A DNA stretch of 64,000 bases from Rhizobiales bacterium 62-47 (lineage in GTDB: Bacteria; Pseudomonadota; Alphaproteobacteria; Rhizobiales; Xanthobacteraceae), in the NCBI GenBank assembly GCA_001899255.1, contig MKVX01000011.1, positions 307,992 to 371,991 of the forward strand, given 5' to 3'. A program made the translations under genes and the position numbers. A model generated the notes under the pieces. That model saw only the letters and a program-made list of their open reading frames with translations, made no database searches and was not told the origin of the DNA. Positions within the stretch are counted from its first letter, which is position 1, and every line of letters starts with the position of its first letter. This document shows positions 1-8,727 of the stretch, piece by piece.

Positions 1-158
1 CACATGCGATCGGTGCCCTGATCGCCGCTCGGCGGCACGATATTGGGATCGGTCAGCCCCGGAGGCACGTCGAAATTCAGGCGCGTTTGCGCCCGGCCAA
101 AAAATTCGCCGGAGCCAAGCGTCCTGAGAGGTTGCGCGGCCAGCATCGGTTCAGTCAA
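1..158 (-). CDS. CoA pyrophosphatase (NUDIX), N-terminal fragment
   Basis: Only the first 52 or so codons are in the window; the gene continues past the left edge. The likely start is a TTG overlapping the end of the DUF1285 gene, giving MTEPMLAAQPL; an in-frame ATG lies 12 nt further in. The segment RLNFDVPPGLTDPN followed by SGDQGTD resembles the N-terminal arm of rhizobial CoA pyrophosphatases, which cleave CoA to 3',5'-ADP and phosphopantetheine. The NUDIX box itself is outside the window, so this rests on N-terminal similarity by eye and on the usual DUF1285-NUDIX gene order in this group. Confidence 0.65.
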   Translation of the reverse strand, partial: MTEPMLAAQPLRTLGSGEFFGRAQTRLNFDVPPGLTDPNIVPPSGDQGTDRM

Positions 159-753
159 AGCGCATCCTCACCTGCTCTGCGTCCGCCATTGTGAAGAACT
201 CACCGCCAGACTCAATGCCAAACATTGGGCGGCCATCGATCATCCGCTCCACACCCATGTCAACCAGTTCATAGTACAGCGCGCGCGTGACCTTGGCCCA
301 CAGATCGGCACGCACATGGAGATAAGGCACGAGGCCGTCGTCGGCGGCCGGTTCGAAGCGCAACCGATGCGCCGCATCGCACGCCACCCAATCGTCGACA
401 TTGGTGCGGAAATTCAGCAGGCGCTGGCCCTCGTGCAACTCATCGCGCATCTCGACCGCAAGAAACGGCGCGTCGTCGACCTGGATGCCGACCTTCTCCA
501 CCGGCGTCACCAGAAAATGCTTGCCGTTTTCGTATTTGAGGATGGTGGAGAACAGCCGCACCAGCGCCGGGCGGCCGATCGGCGTCCCTTGATAGAACCA
601 TGTGCCGTCGCGGGCGATACGCATATCGAGATCGCCGCAAAACGGCGGATTCCACAGGTGCACCGGCGGCAATCCCTTGCCGGCCGCGGCATTCCGGGCA
701 GCACTGGTCAATCCGTCTAGACTTCGTCCCGCTCCCTGCCCTTGGTTCGCCAT
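151..753 (-). CDS. DUF1285 domain-containing protein
   Basis: This 200-residue protein belongs to the DUF1285 family, whose biochemical role is not established. Visible family hallmarks are the central PPVHLWNPPFCGDLDMRIARDG stretch split around residues 30-50, then GTWFYQGTPIGR and the VGIQVDDAPFLAVEM segment. I place the start at the ATG giving MANQGQGAG; an upstream in-frame extension has poor coding character. Its stop overlaps the start of the downstream NUDIX gene, so the two are probably cotranscribed. It is divergent from the MoxR operon across about 217 bp. Confidence 0.85.
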   Translation of the reverse strand: MANQGQGAGRSLDGLTSAARNAAAGKGLPPVHLWNPPFCGDLDMRIARDGTWFYQGTPIGRPALVRLFSTILKYENGKHFLVTPVEKVGIQVDDAPFLAVEMRDELHEGQRLLNFRTNVDDWVACDAAHRLRFEPAADDGLVPYLHVRADLWAKVTRALYYELVDMGVERMIDGRPMFGIESGGEFFTMADAEQVRMRFD

Positions 754-970
754 GGTTTGCCCCGAATCTGATCGGTTCGGTCTGGCACGATACGTGCAGC
801 CCTTGAAATGGTTCCTTAGTGCCAAATCGCCGCATCGTGATGCGCTTTAAGGTCTGAATGACCGATAATATGGGGATAGACCAATTGGATGAATACGTGA
901 CGTCCACTTAAGTTTAGCATGGGTTAAAGGCATGGCGACGCTTGGCGTTGCGATTGGCAAGGAGTGACGG

Positions 971-1975
971 ATGGCCGGCGGAGACAGTGTCGAGAAACTT
1001 GAAGATGTGATCGTCCGGTCGGCCGAACAACTCGCCGGCAGCATCCGGGCGGCGAAGGAAGCGATCTCGACCGTCATCTTCGGTCAGGAGCGCGTCGTCG
1101 AAAATACGCTGGTCACCATCCTGTCCGGCGGCCACGCGCTGCTGATCGGCGTGCCGGGCCTCGCCAAGACCAAGCTGGTGGAAACGCTCGGTACCACGCT
1201 CGGGCTCGATGCCAAGCGCATTCAGTTCACCCCCGACCTGATGCCGTCGGATATTCTCGGCGCCGAAGTGCTCGACGAAAGCGGTGCCGGCCGCCGCTCG
1301 TTCCGCTTCATCGCCGGTCCGGTGTTCGCGCAACTGCTGATGGCTGACGAAATCAACCGCGCCAGTCCGCGTACGCAATCGGCGCTGTTGCAGGCGATGC
1401 AGGAACAGCACATCACCGTGGCCGGCGCGCGCCACGACCTGCCGAAACCGTTCCACGTGCTGGCGACGCAGAACCCGTTGGAGCAGGAAGGCACCTATCC
1501 GTTGCCGGAAGCACAGCTCGACCGCTTTCTGATGGAAATCGATGTCGACTATCCGGACCGCGATGCCGAACGGCGCATCCTGTTCGAAACCACGGGCGCC
1601 GAGGAGACGCTGGCCAAGGCCGCGATGTCAGTCGAGGATCTGCTCGCCGCGCAACGCCTCGTGCGCCGGTTGCCGGTCGGCGATTCCGTCGTCGAAGCCA
1701 TCCTCTCGCTGGTGCGCTCCGCACGTCCCGGCCCGGAGAGCGGCGACAACAGCGCGCTGATCGCCTGGGGACCGGGGCCGCGCGCCAGCCAGGCCTTGAT
1801 GCTCGCGGTGCGCGCGCGTGCGCTGCTCGACGGACGTCTCGCGCCGTCGATCGACGACGTGCTCGACCTCGCCGAGCCGGTGCTCAAGCATCGCATGGCG
1901 CTGACCTTCTCGGCGCGCGCCGAAGGCAAGACCATCCCCGACGTTATTCGGCAACTGAAGACACGGATTGGCTGA
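971..1975 (+). CDS. MoxR family AAA+ ATPase
   Basis: This 334-residue AAA+ ATPase of the MoxR family is expected to act as a chaperone for assembly of metal-binding or von Willebrand A-type partner proteins. Walker A is GVPGLAKT near residue 60 and Walker B is LLMADEINRA near residue 120, followed by the MoxR-typical SALLQAMQE and ATQNPLEQEGTYPLPEAQLD segments. An AAGGAG Shine-Dalgarno lies just before the ATG. It is the first gene of a four-gene operon and its stop overlaps the start of the DUF58 gene, the standard MoxR-DUF58 pairing. Confidence 0.95.
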   Translation: MAGGDSVEKLEDVIVRSAEQLAGSIRAAKEAISTVIFGQERVVENTLVTILSGGHALLIGVPGLAKTKLVETLGTTLGLDAKRIQFTPDLMPSDILGAEVLDESGAGRRSFRFIAGPVFAQLLMADEINRASPRTQSALLQAMQEQHITVAGARHDLPKPFHVLATQNPLEQEGTYPLPEAQLDRFLMEIDVDYPDRDAERRILFETTGAEETLAKAAMSVEDLLAAQRLVRRLPVGDSVVEAILSLVRSARPGPESGDNSALIAWGPGPRASQALMLAVRARALLDGRLAPSIDDVLDLAEPVLKHRMALTFSARAEGKTIPDVIRQLKTRIG

Positions 1976-2913
1976 TGGCCGCTGCCACGCAGCAAGCGAC
2001 TCCAGAGACGATTGCGATCAGGCGGGCCGACGGCGAGAGCCGGACGCTGGCGGCCTCGTTGCCGCGTCTCGTGCTGGAAGCACGCCGCATCGCTGCCAAC
2101 GTCATTCACGGCCTGCATGGCCGCAGGCGTGCAGGCGCCGGCGAAAGCTTCTGGCAATATCGCCGCTTCGTCTCCGGCGAACCCGCGCAGAACGTGGACT
2201 GGCGACGCTCGGCGCGCGACGATCATCTTTATGTTCGCGAGCAGGAATGGGAAGCCGCGCATACGGTGTGGCTGTGGCCGGACCGCTCGGCCTCGATGGC
2301 CTTTGCCTCGAAAGGCGTGCGCGACAGCAAGCTGGAACGCGGGCTGATCGTCACTTTCGCGCTGGCGGAATTGCTGGTGGCCGGTGGCGAACGCGTCGGC
2401 ATCCCCGGCCTGATGGCACCGACCGCGAGTCGCAACGTCATCGACAAGATGGCGCAGGCCGTGCTGCACGATACCGCCACACGGGCGAGCCTGCCGCCGG
2501 CATTCGTGCCGACGACGTTGTCGGAAATCGTCGTGCTGTCGGATTTCTGGTCGCCCATGCCGGAGATCAAAACCATGCTGGCGGGTCTGTCGTCCTCCGG
2601 CGCGCATGGCACGCTGGTTCAGGTCGTCGACCCCGCCGAGGAGTCGTTCCCCTATTCCGGACGCGTCGAATTCGTCGAACCGGAAGGCGGCGGCGTCATC
2701 ACCGCCGGCCGCGCCGAGACCTGGGCGCACGATTATAAGGCGCGCGTCGCCGCGCATCGCGATGAAATCCGCCTCGAATCCGGGCGGCTCGACTGGTTGT
2801 TCTCGATCCACACCACCAGCCGTTCGGCGGCTGAACTGTTGCTATTTCTCCATAGCGGCATGATGGCCAGCAAGAGCGGCATCGGTACCGTGAAAGTGGG
2901 ACGTAGCGCATGA
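1975..2913 (+). CDS. DUF58 domain-containing protein
   Basis: This 312-residue protein is of the DUF58 type, related to von Willebrand A domains and found beside MoxR ATPases. The family segment GRRRAGAGESFWQYRRF and DWRRSARDDHLYVREQE lie around residues 45-85, and WLWPDRSASMAF carries the DxSxSM-like metal-ion adhesion motif near residue 105. The ATG overlaps the moxR stop and its own end overlaps the next gene by four bases, so translation is probably coupled. The function is inferred from the MoxR/VWA partnership; no substrate is known. Confidence 0.92.
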   Translation: MAAATQQATPETIAIRRADGESRTLAASLPRLVLEARRIAANVIHGLHGRRRAGAGESFWQYRRFVSGEPAQNVDWRRSARDDHLYVREQEWEAAHTVWLWPDRSASMAFASKGVRDSKLERGLIVTFALAELLVAGGERVGIPGLMAPTASRNVIDKMAQAVLHDTATRASLPPAFVPTTLSEIVVLSDFWSPMPEIKTMLAGLSSSGAHGTLVQVVDPAEESFPYSGRVEFVEPEGGGVITAGRAETWAHDYKARVAAHRDEIRLESGRLDWLFSIHTTSRSAAELLLFLHSGMMASKSGIGTVKVGRSA

Positions 2914-5723
2914 TGGGCCTGCCGCTCAGTTTCGCCCAACCGTTGCTGCTGACGGGTCTGCTTGCCTTGCCCGTGTTGTGGTGGCTGCTGCGCGTGATGC
3001 CGCCACGGCCGCGCCGGATCGATTTTCCGCCGACGCGATTGCTGTTCGATATTGCACCGAAGGAAGAAACACCGTCACGAACGCCGTGGTGGCTGACAGC
3101 GCTGCGCCTGCTCGCCGCCGCGCTGGTCATCATTGCCGCTGCCGGGCCGACCTGGAATCCGCGCACCGATGCCACCGGCAGCAACGGCCCGCTGGTCATC
3201 CTGCTCGATGACGGCTGGAGTTCGGCGGCGAGTTGGGAGGCGCGCATCAAGGCCGCCGACGAGTTGATCGCCAACGCCGAGAACGACCGACGCGGCGTCG
3301 CCATCGTGCCGCTGTCCGAACCGACGCGGGACATCACGCTGGCGCCGGCCGGGACCGCCCGCGTCATGGTGCGGCAGTTGTCGCCGAAGCCTTACGCCGT
3401 CGAACGCGTCGAGACGCTGCCCGCCATCGCACGCTTCCTCAAGGCCAGCGGCGATTGCGACATCGCCTGGCTGTCCGACGGCATCGACACCGGGCGCGGC
3501 AGCGAATTCATCGAAGGACTCGGCAAGATCGTGGAGAACCGACCGCTGACGATCTTCGATAGCGGCGCGGCACCGGCGCATGCGCTGGTCGCGGCCGAGA
3601 ACGCTGCCGCCAAGATGACGGTGAAGGTGTTGCGCGCCAATGGCGGCGGCATCGATGCCGGCGTCATCCGCGCGCTGGATCAGAAGAATTCGCCGATCGG
3701 CGAGGCCCGCTTCAGCTTCGCGCCGCAGGAACGCGAGACGGAAGCCGCATTCGAACTGCCGGTCGAGTTACGCAACGACATCGCGCGGCTGGAGATCGCC
3801 GGCGAACGTTCGGCAGGCGCGGTGCAACTGCTCGACAAACGCTGGCGGCGGCGCGCCATCGGCATTGCCAGCGGCGCGACGACCGACACCGCGCAGCCGC
3901 TGCTGGCATCGACGTTCTATCTCACGCGCGCACTGGCGCCGTTCGCCGACGTGCGGCTCGGCGATCGCGGCGCGCCGGCGCAAGCGATTGCGCAATTCCT
4001 CGACCAGAAATTGCCGATGATCGTGCTCGCCGACGTCGGCGCGCTCTCGCCGGAATTGCGCGAGCGCATCGATGCGTGGATCGCGCAAGGCGGCGTGCTG
4101 GTGCGCTTTGCGGGTCCGCGCCTCGCGCAAGCCGAGGACGATCTGGTGCCGGTGAAATTGCGGCGCGGCGGACGCAGCCTCGGCGGCAGCCTCACCTGGG
4201 AGAAGCCGCAGCATCTCGCCTCGTTCGCCGCAGACAGCCCCTTCGCCGGGCTCGACGTGCCGCAGGATGTCACCGTCACGCGCCAGGTGCTGGCCGAGCC
4301 CGACGCCACGCTGGCGAAACGTAGCTGGGCTTCGCTGGTCGACGGCACGCCGCTGGTCACCGGCGAGCGTCGCGGCAAGGGCGTCGTGACGCTGTTCCAC
4401 GTCAGCGCCGATATGCGCTGGTCGGACCTGCCGATGTCCGGCACCTTCGTCGAAATGTTGCGACGGCTGGTCGACATGGCAGGCTACACGTCGACGCCGG
4501 GCGCGGGCGCGGCGTCGGAAGGCAGCGCCGAAACCGTCGCGCCGTTGCGGACGCTCGATGGCTTCGGCGCATTCGGACCGCCGCCTTCGACCGCCAAGCC
4601 CCTGGCCGCGAGTTTCCGCGATCGGGCAACGCTCGATCATCCGCCCGGATTCTACGGACCGGCGGACGGTCCGCTGGCGGTCAATACGCTGGCGGCGGCG
4701 GATCGCATCGCGCCACTGGATACGGCAGGCTTGCGCGCCCAACACGCCGCCTACACCAATGCCGAGCCGAGCGACCTGCGCGGCATGCTGCTGTCGACGG
4801 CGCTGGCGCTGTTCCTGATCGACGCGATCATCGTCGCGTTGCTCGGCGGCGGCATCGCCGCGCTGTTGCGGCGTCGCCCGGCTGCGGCGATGCTGGCGAT
4901 TGCGTTGGCACTCTCCGCCGTAGTGGCCGTGCCGTCGCGCGTTCGCGCCGATGCGGCTTCGGATGATTTCGCCGTGAAGGCAGTGTCGCAAACCCGGCTG
5001 GCCTATGTCGTCACCGGCAATGCCGACGTCGATGCCATCGTCAAGGCCGGCATGCAGGCATTGACGTTGTTCCTCGCGCAACGCACGGCGCTGGAAGCCG
5101 GCGATCCGGTCGGTATCGATCCGGCGCGCGACGAACTCGCGTTCTTTCCGCTGATCTATTGGCCGATCATTCCCGGCGCGGCGAAGCCGCCGCAGGACGC
5201 CATCAACCGCATCGACGCCTATATGAAGCAAGGCGGCACCGTGTTGTTCGACACCCGCGACGCCATCGAGGCGCCAGCGGGCAACGGCGGCGAAGCGCAG
5301 ACGCCAGGCATGCAGACGCTGCGCAACACGCTGGCGTCGCTCGACGTGCCCGAACTCGAACCGGTGCCACCGGAACACGTCTTGACCAAGACATTCTACC
5401 TGTTGCGCGACTTCCCCGGCCGTTTCAACACCGGGCAGACTTGGGTCGAAACCTTGCCGCGCGACGAATCCGACGACGCGGCTTCGCGGCCCGCGCGCGG
5501 CGGCGACGGCGTCTCGCCCATCATCATCACGTCGAACGATCTGGCCGGCGCATGGGCGCTGCGCCCCGATGGTCAGCCGATGCTGCCGCTGACGCCGGGC
5601 GATGCGCGGCAGCGCGAATTCGCCTTCCGCGCCGGCGTCAACATCGTGATGTATACGCTCACCGGCAACTACAAGGCGGATCAGGTCCACGCTCCGGCCC
5701 TGATCGAACGGCTGGGGCAGTGA
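2910..5723 (+). CDS. BatA/DUF4159 membrane protein
   Basis: This 937-residue protein has an N-terminal BatA-type aerotolerance segment with membrane helices (residues about 1-80, starting MMGLPLSFAQPLLLTGLLAL), a long periplasmic-looking middle, two further helices around residues 630-680, and a C-terminal DUF4159 domain beginning near LAYVVTGNADVD. DUF4159 often sits C-terminal to BatA regions in alphaproteobacteria. Together with MoxR and DUF58 it likely forms an envelope-located module whose client is unknown. It overlaps the DUF58 gene by four bases. Confidence 0.9.
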   Translation: MMGLPLSFAQPLLLTGLLALPVLWWLLRVMPPRPRRIDFPPTRLLFDIAPKEETPSRTPWWLTALRLLAAALVIIAAAGPTWNPRTDATGSNGPLVILLDDGWSSAASWEARIKAADELIANAENDRRGVAIVPLSEPTRDITLAPAGTARVMVRQLSPKPYAVERVETLPAIARFLKASGDCDIAWLSDGIDTGRGSEFIEGLGKIVENRPLTIFDSGAAPAHALVAAENAAAKMTVKVLRANGGGIDAGVIRALDQKNSPIGEARFSFAPQERETEAAFELPVELRNDIARLEIAGERSAGAVQLLDKRWRRRAIGIASGATTDTAQPLLASTFYLTRALAPFADVRLGDRGAPAQAIAQFLDQKLPMIVLADVGALSPELRERIDAWIAQGGVLVRFAGPRLAQAEDDLVPVKLRRGGRSLGGSLTWEKPQHLASFAADSPFAGLDVPQDVTVTRQVLAEPDATLAKRSWASLVDGTPLVTGERRGKGVVTLFHVSADMRWSDLPMSGTFVEMLRRLVDMAGYTSTPGAGAASEGSAETVAPLRTLDGFGAFGPPPSTAKPLAASFRDRATLDHPPGFYGPADGPLAVNTLAAADRIAPLDTAGLRAQHAAYTNAEPSDLRGMLLSTALALFLIDAIIVALLGGGIAALLRRRPAAAMLAIALALSAVVAVPSRVRADAASDDFAVKAVSQTRLAYVVTGNADVDAIVKAGMQALTLFLAQRTALEAGDPVGIDPARDELAFFPLIYWPIIPGAAKPPQDAINRIDAYMKQGGTVLFDTRDAIEAPAGNGGEAQTPGMQTLRNTLASLDVPELEPVPPEHVLTKTFYLLRDFPGRFNTGQTWVETLPRDESDDAASRPARGGDGVSPIIITSNDLAGAWALRPDGQPMLPLTPGDARQREFAFRAGVNIVMYTLTGNYKADQVHAPALIERLGQ

Positions 5724-5782
5724 GTATGCGCGTGTCGAACAGGCAGCGGCTGACGCAGCAAACCTCCCTCCCCCTGCAAAGC

Positions 5783-5895
5783 GTCATCCTGAGGCGCGAG
5801 CCGCGTCTTCGCGGCGAGCCTCGAAGGATGGCGTGTCTATCCCGGCGGCGCATCCTTCGAGGCGCGCATGAAGAATGCGCGCACCTCAGGATGAC
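5783..5895. repeat. Long palindromic REP-like element
   Basis: Two nested inverted repeats are visible. The outer arms are GTCATCCTGAGG (5783-5794) and CCTCAGGATGAC (5884-5895); the inner arms are GCCTCGAAGGATG (5818-5830) and CATCCTTCGAGGC (5851-5863). The GTCATCCTGAGG...TCGAAGGATG pattern matches, from memory, a dispersed extragenic palindrome abundant in Bradyrhizobium-type genomes. It fills most of the 200 bp between the DUF4159 gene and the next gene, within the operon, and could form a large RNA hairpin. Confidence 0.85.
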
Positions 5896-5925
5896 AGCTC
5901 CCGTGCACAAGCTCAGGAAGCAGCC

Positions 5926-7989
5926 ATGAGCTACGGAATCGCGTTCACCCCTCTGGTTCCAAGCATCGTGCTATGGATTGCGCTCGCGGCGATTGTTGTC
6001 GTCGCAGGTGTTTTGTTGCTCGGCCGCGCACGCGGTGCGGCGGTGCGCGTCGCGGCGCTGGCGTTGATCCTGCTGGCGCTCGCCAATCCGTCGTTTACCA
6101 GAGAGGAGCGCGAGCCGCTGCCCTCGGTCGCGGCTGTTATCGTCGACAAGAGTCCGAGCCAGAATTTCGGCGACCGCACCCGCGAGACCGATCAGGCGCG
6201 CGAGGAACTGGTCAACAGGCTCAAGCAGATCAAGGGCCTCGAAGTGCGGGTCGTCGATGCCGGACAGGCCGACGGCGAGACCGATGGCACCAAGCTGTTC
6301 GGCGCATTGTCGTCGGCGCTGTCGGATGTGCCGACCGACCGCGTTGCCGGCGCGTTCCTCATCACTGACGGGCGGGTGCACGACATTCCGGCCAACGCCG
6401 CCGGGCTTGGCTTCACCGCGCCGGTGCACGCACTGATTACCGGACGCAGCAACGAGCGCGACCGCCGCGTCGCCATCGTCGCCGCGCCGCGCTTCGGCAT
6501 TGTCGGCCAGCGCCAGCGCGTCACCTACCGGCTCGAGGATCAGGGCGTCAGCGGTCAGCAGGCCCGTGTCGTGGTGCGCCACGACGGCGACGTTTTGAAC
6601 GAGCGCACCGTGGTCAGCGGACAGACCGTCAACATCGACATCGACATCAAGCACGCCGGGCCGAACATCGTCGAAATTGAAGCCTCGCCGCTGGAGAACG
6701 AATTGACGCCGGTCAACAACCGCGCCGTGGTGGTGATCGACGGTGTGCGCGACAAGCTGCGCGTGCTGCTGGTGTCCGGCGAACCGCATTCAGGCGAACG
6801 CACCTGGCGCAACCTGCTGAAATCCGATGCCAGCGTCGATCTGGTGCACTTCACCATTCTGCGCCCGCCGGAGAAACAGGACGGCACGCCGATCAACGAA
6901 CTGTCGCTGATCGCCTTTCCGACGCGCGAACTGTTCCAGCAGAAGATCAACGAATTCCAGCTGATCATCTTCGATCGCTACGCGCGGCAGGGCGTGCTGC
7001 CGATCGCCTATTTCGACAACATCGCGCGCTATATCCGCGCCGGTGGCGCCATGCTTGTGTCGGCCGGGCCGGACTACGCCTCGGTGACCAGCATCTGGCG
7101 CACGCCGCTGGATTCGGTGCTGCCGGCCGAACCGGTCGGCGTGACCGAGAAACCTTACCTCGCGCACCTCAGCGAGATCGGCAAACGCCACCCGGTGACG
7201 CGCGGCCTCGAAGGATCGGCCACCGAACCGCCGCGCTGGAGCCGTTTCTTCCGCACCGTCGATACCCGCAACGTCAACTCGCCGCCTTTGATGACCGGCG
7301 CCGACGGCAAGCCGCTGCTGTTGCTGTCGCGCTACGGCGAAGGCCGTGTCGCGCTGGTGCTGTCGGATCACATCTGGCTGTGGGCGCGCGGCTATGAAGG
7401 CGGCGGCCCGCATCTCGATCTGTTGCGGCGCATGTCGCACTGGCTGATGAAAGAGCCGGAACTCGACGAGGAAGCGCTGCGACTGCAGGTCCGAGGCAAG
7501 GATCTCGTCGTGCAGCGGCAGACCATGGCGGACACCGTCACACCGGTCACCGTCACCTCGCCATCCGGCACCACGCGCGAACTCAACCTCAACACGGGCG
7601 AACCTGGCCTGTGGACGGCCACCACCGAAGCCAATGAACTGGGCCTGTGGCAGGCCACCGACGGCAAGCTCAAGGCGCTGATCAATGTCGGCCCTGCCAA
7701 CCCGAAGGAATTCTCCGCCGTCACCTCGACGACGGACACGCTGAAGCCCTTGGCGCAGGCCACCGGCGGCGATGTCCGGCGCGTGGCCGAAAACGCTGCG
7801 ATCAATCTGCCGCGCATCGTCCCGGTGCATTCGTCGAGCGTGTTCCGTGGCGACGGCTGGCTCGGCGTGCATATGCGCGACGCCAGCGTCGTGCGCGGCG
7901 TCGGCGTGCTGCCGATCTTCGCCGGTGTCATCGGCCTGTTGCTGCTGCTCGGCGCTTTCGCCGCAACGTGGCTGCGCGAGGGGCGTTGA
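5926..7989 (+). CDS. Membrane protein of the MoxR/BatA operon (glutamine amidotransferase-like)
   Basis: The 687-residue product begins MSYGIAFTPLVPSIVLW and has two N-terminal helices, a large extracytoplasmic region and one C-terminal helix (LPIFAGVIGLLLLLGAF). The middle holds a class-I glutamine amidotransferase-like fold of the type seen in uncharacterised membrane proteins of MoxR clusters (IRAGGAMLVSAGPDYAS near residue 370, then GEGRVALVLSDHIWLWARGYEGG). I chose the ATG at 5926 because the earlier frame runs through the palindromic repeat. It is the last gene of the operon. The enzymatic activity, if any, is unknown. Confidence 0.85.
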   Translation: MSYGIAFTPLVPSIVLWIALAAIVVVAGVLLLGRARGAAVRVAALALILLALANPSFTREEREPLPSVAAVIVDKSPSQNFGDRTRETDQAREELVNRLKQIKGLEVRVVDAGQADGETDGTKLFGALSSALSDVPTDRVAGAFLITDGRVHDIPANAAGLGFTAPVHALITGRSNERDRRVAIVAAPRFGIVGQRQRVTYRLEDQGVSGQQARVVVRHDGDVLNERTVVSGQTVNIDIDIKHAGPNIVEIEASPLENELTPVNNRAVVVIDGVRDKLRVLLVSGEPHSGERTWRNLLKSDASVDLVHFTILRPPEKQDGTPINELSLIAFPTRELFQQKINEFQLIIFDRYARQGVLPIAYFDNIARYIRAGGAMLVSAGPDYASVTSIWRTPLDSVLPAEPVGVTEKPYLAHLSEIGKRHPVTRGLEGSATEPPRWSRFFRTVDTRNVNSPPLMTGADGKPLLLLSRYGEGRVALVLSDHIWLWARGYEGGGPHLDLLRRMSHWLMKEPELDEEALRLQVRGKDLVVQRQTMADTVTPVTVTSPSGTTRELNLNTGEPGLWTATTEANELGLWQATDGKLKALINVGPANPKEFSAVTSTTDTLKPLAQATGGDVRRVAENAAINLPRIVPVHSSSVFRGDGWLGVHMRDASVVRGVGVLPIFAGVIGLLLLLGAFAATWLREGR

Positions 7990-8095
7990 GCCTTCCCCGT
8001 CGATGAGCGTTGCATGTTCGCGACGCAAGGTCGCATCGATGCCGAAAATCGGGACACCGGCGCGAAGCCGGTTGACAGCGGCCACCCTCGGCTGC

Positions 8096-8114
8096 GATGT
8101 TACATTATAACATC
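8096..8114. promoter_or_regulatory. Probable Zur operator
   Basis: GATGTTACATTATAACATC is an inverted repeat with perfect 7-bp arms GATGTTA/TAACATC around CATTA, close to the alphaproteobacterial Zur consensus GTTATAnnATAAC. A TTGACA hexamer lies at 8072-8077, so the site would overlap the -10 region of a promoter reading into the DUF2946 and TonB-receptor genes. Zinc-responsive control is inferred from motif plus target genes. Confidence 0.7.
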
Positions 8115-8161
8115 TGGGGCGGCGGGGATGCTTTCGCTCCGGATGTGGGGTGCACGTCGCA

Positions 8162-8581
8162 ATGCAGTGGTTCCGATCGCGGGTCAAACACGGGGCAAGG
8201 CTGGCGCTTCTCGCGCTGGCCGTGCAATTCGTGCTGTCGTTCGGGCACTTCCATTGGGATGCGGCGCAGGCTGCCCCGGCGCTCAACACCATCGCGGCAC
8301 AATCGGCGACGAATGGCGTTGGGCCATCCGATGTCGAGCAGCTCGCAGTCGCGACGGAGACAGGTCAGCCGGCATCTCCCCAACCTAGGCACCATCATCC
8401 GGGCGATGTCTGTGCCATCTGCGCAGCTCTGGCGGTGGCCGGATCGGCAATGCTCGGCGAGTCGCCACTGCTGATGGTGCCGCAGGCCTATCAGCTGCTC
8501 TACCTGACCACCGACGCTGAATTTTCCCACCTCGCGCCCCGGCACCAGAGCCACCAGCCACGCGCCCCGCCCGCTTCCTGA
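8162..8581 (+). CDS. DUF2946 family protein
   Basis: This protein of about 139 residues has an N-terminal membrane/signal segment (ARLALLALAVQFVLSFGHFHW) and a His- and Cys-rich motif RHHHPGDVCAICAALAVAG, the hallmark of DUF2946 proteins. The clustered His and Cys residues suggest metal contact. It lies just upstream of a TonB-dependent receptor behind a Zur-like box, so a role in zinc (or copper) uptake is inferred. An alternative GTG start lies 12 nt upstream. Confidence 0.82.
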   Translation: MQWFRSRVKHGARLALLALAVQFVLSFGHFHWDAAQAAPALNTIAAQSATNGVGPSDVEQLAVATETGQPASPQPRHHHPGDVCAICAALAVAGSAMLGESPLLMVPQAYQLLYLTTDAEFSHLAPRHQSHQPRAPPAS

Positions 8582-8727
8582 GATCGATCGCTTGATGCTC
8601 CGTCGCTCGCCCCGCATTCAGCGGCCGACCTGACGGGATAACTCCGCCATCAATCCATCGGCTTCGACGATCCCCGTAACCGCATCACTGCCAGCGATCG
8701 CGTTGCGCGGACGTCCCAGGAACACCA

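Noticed and set aside
783..798. Sigma-54-like site TGGCAC-N5-GTGCA
   Set aside because: Spacing is right, but the second element lacks the TTGC core, it lies 170 bp from the moxR start and no enhancer-binding protein gene is nearby. It is better read as a chance palindrome GCACG/CGTGC.
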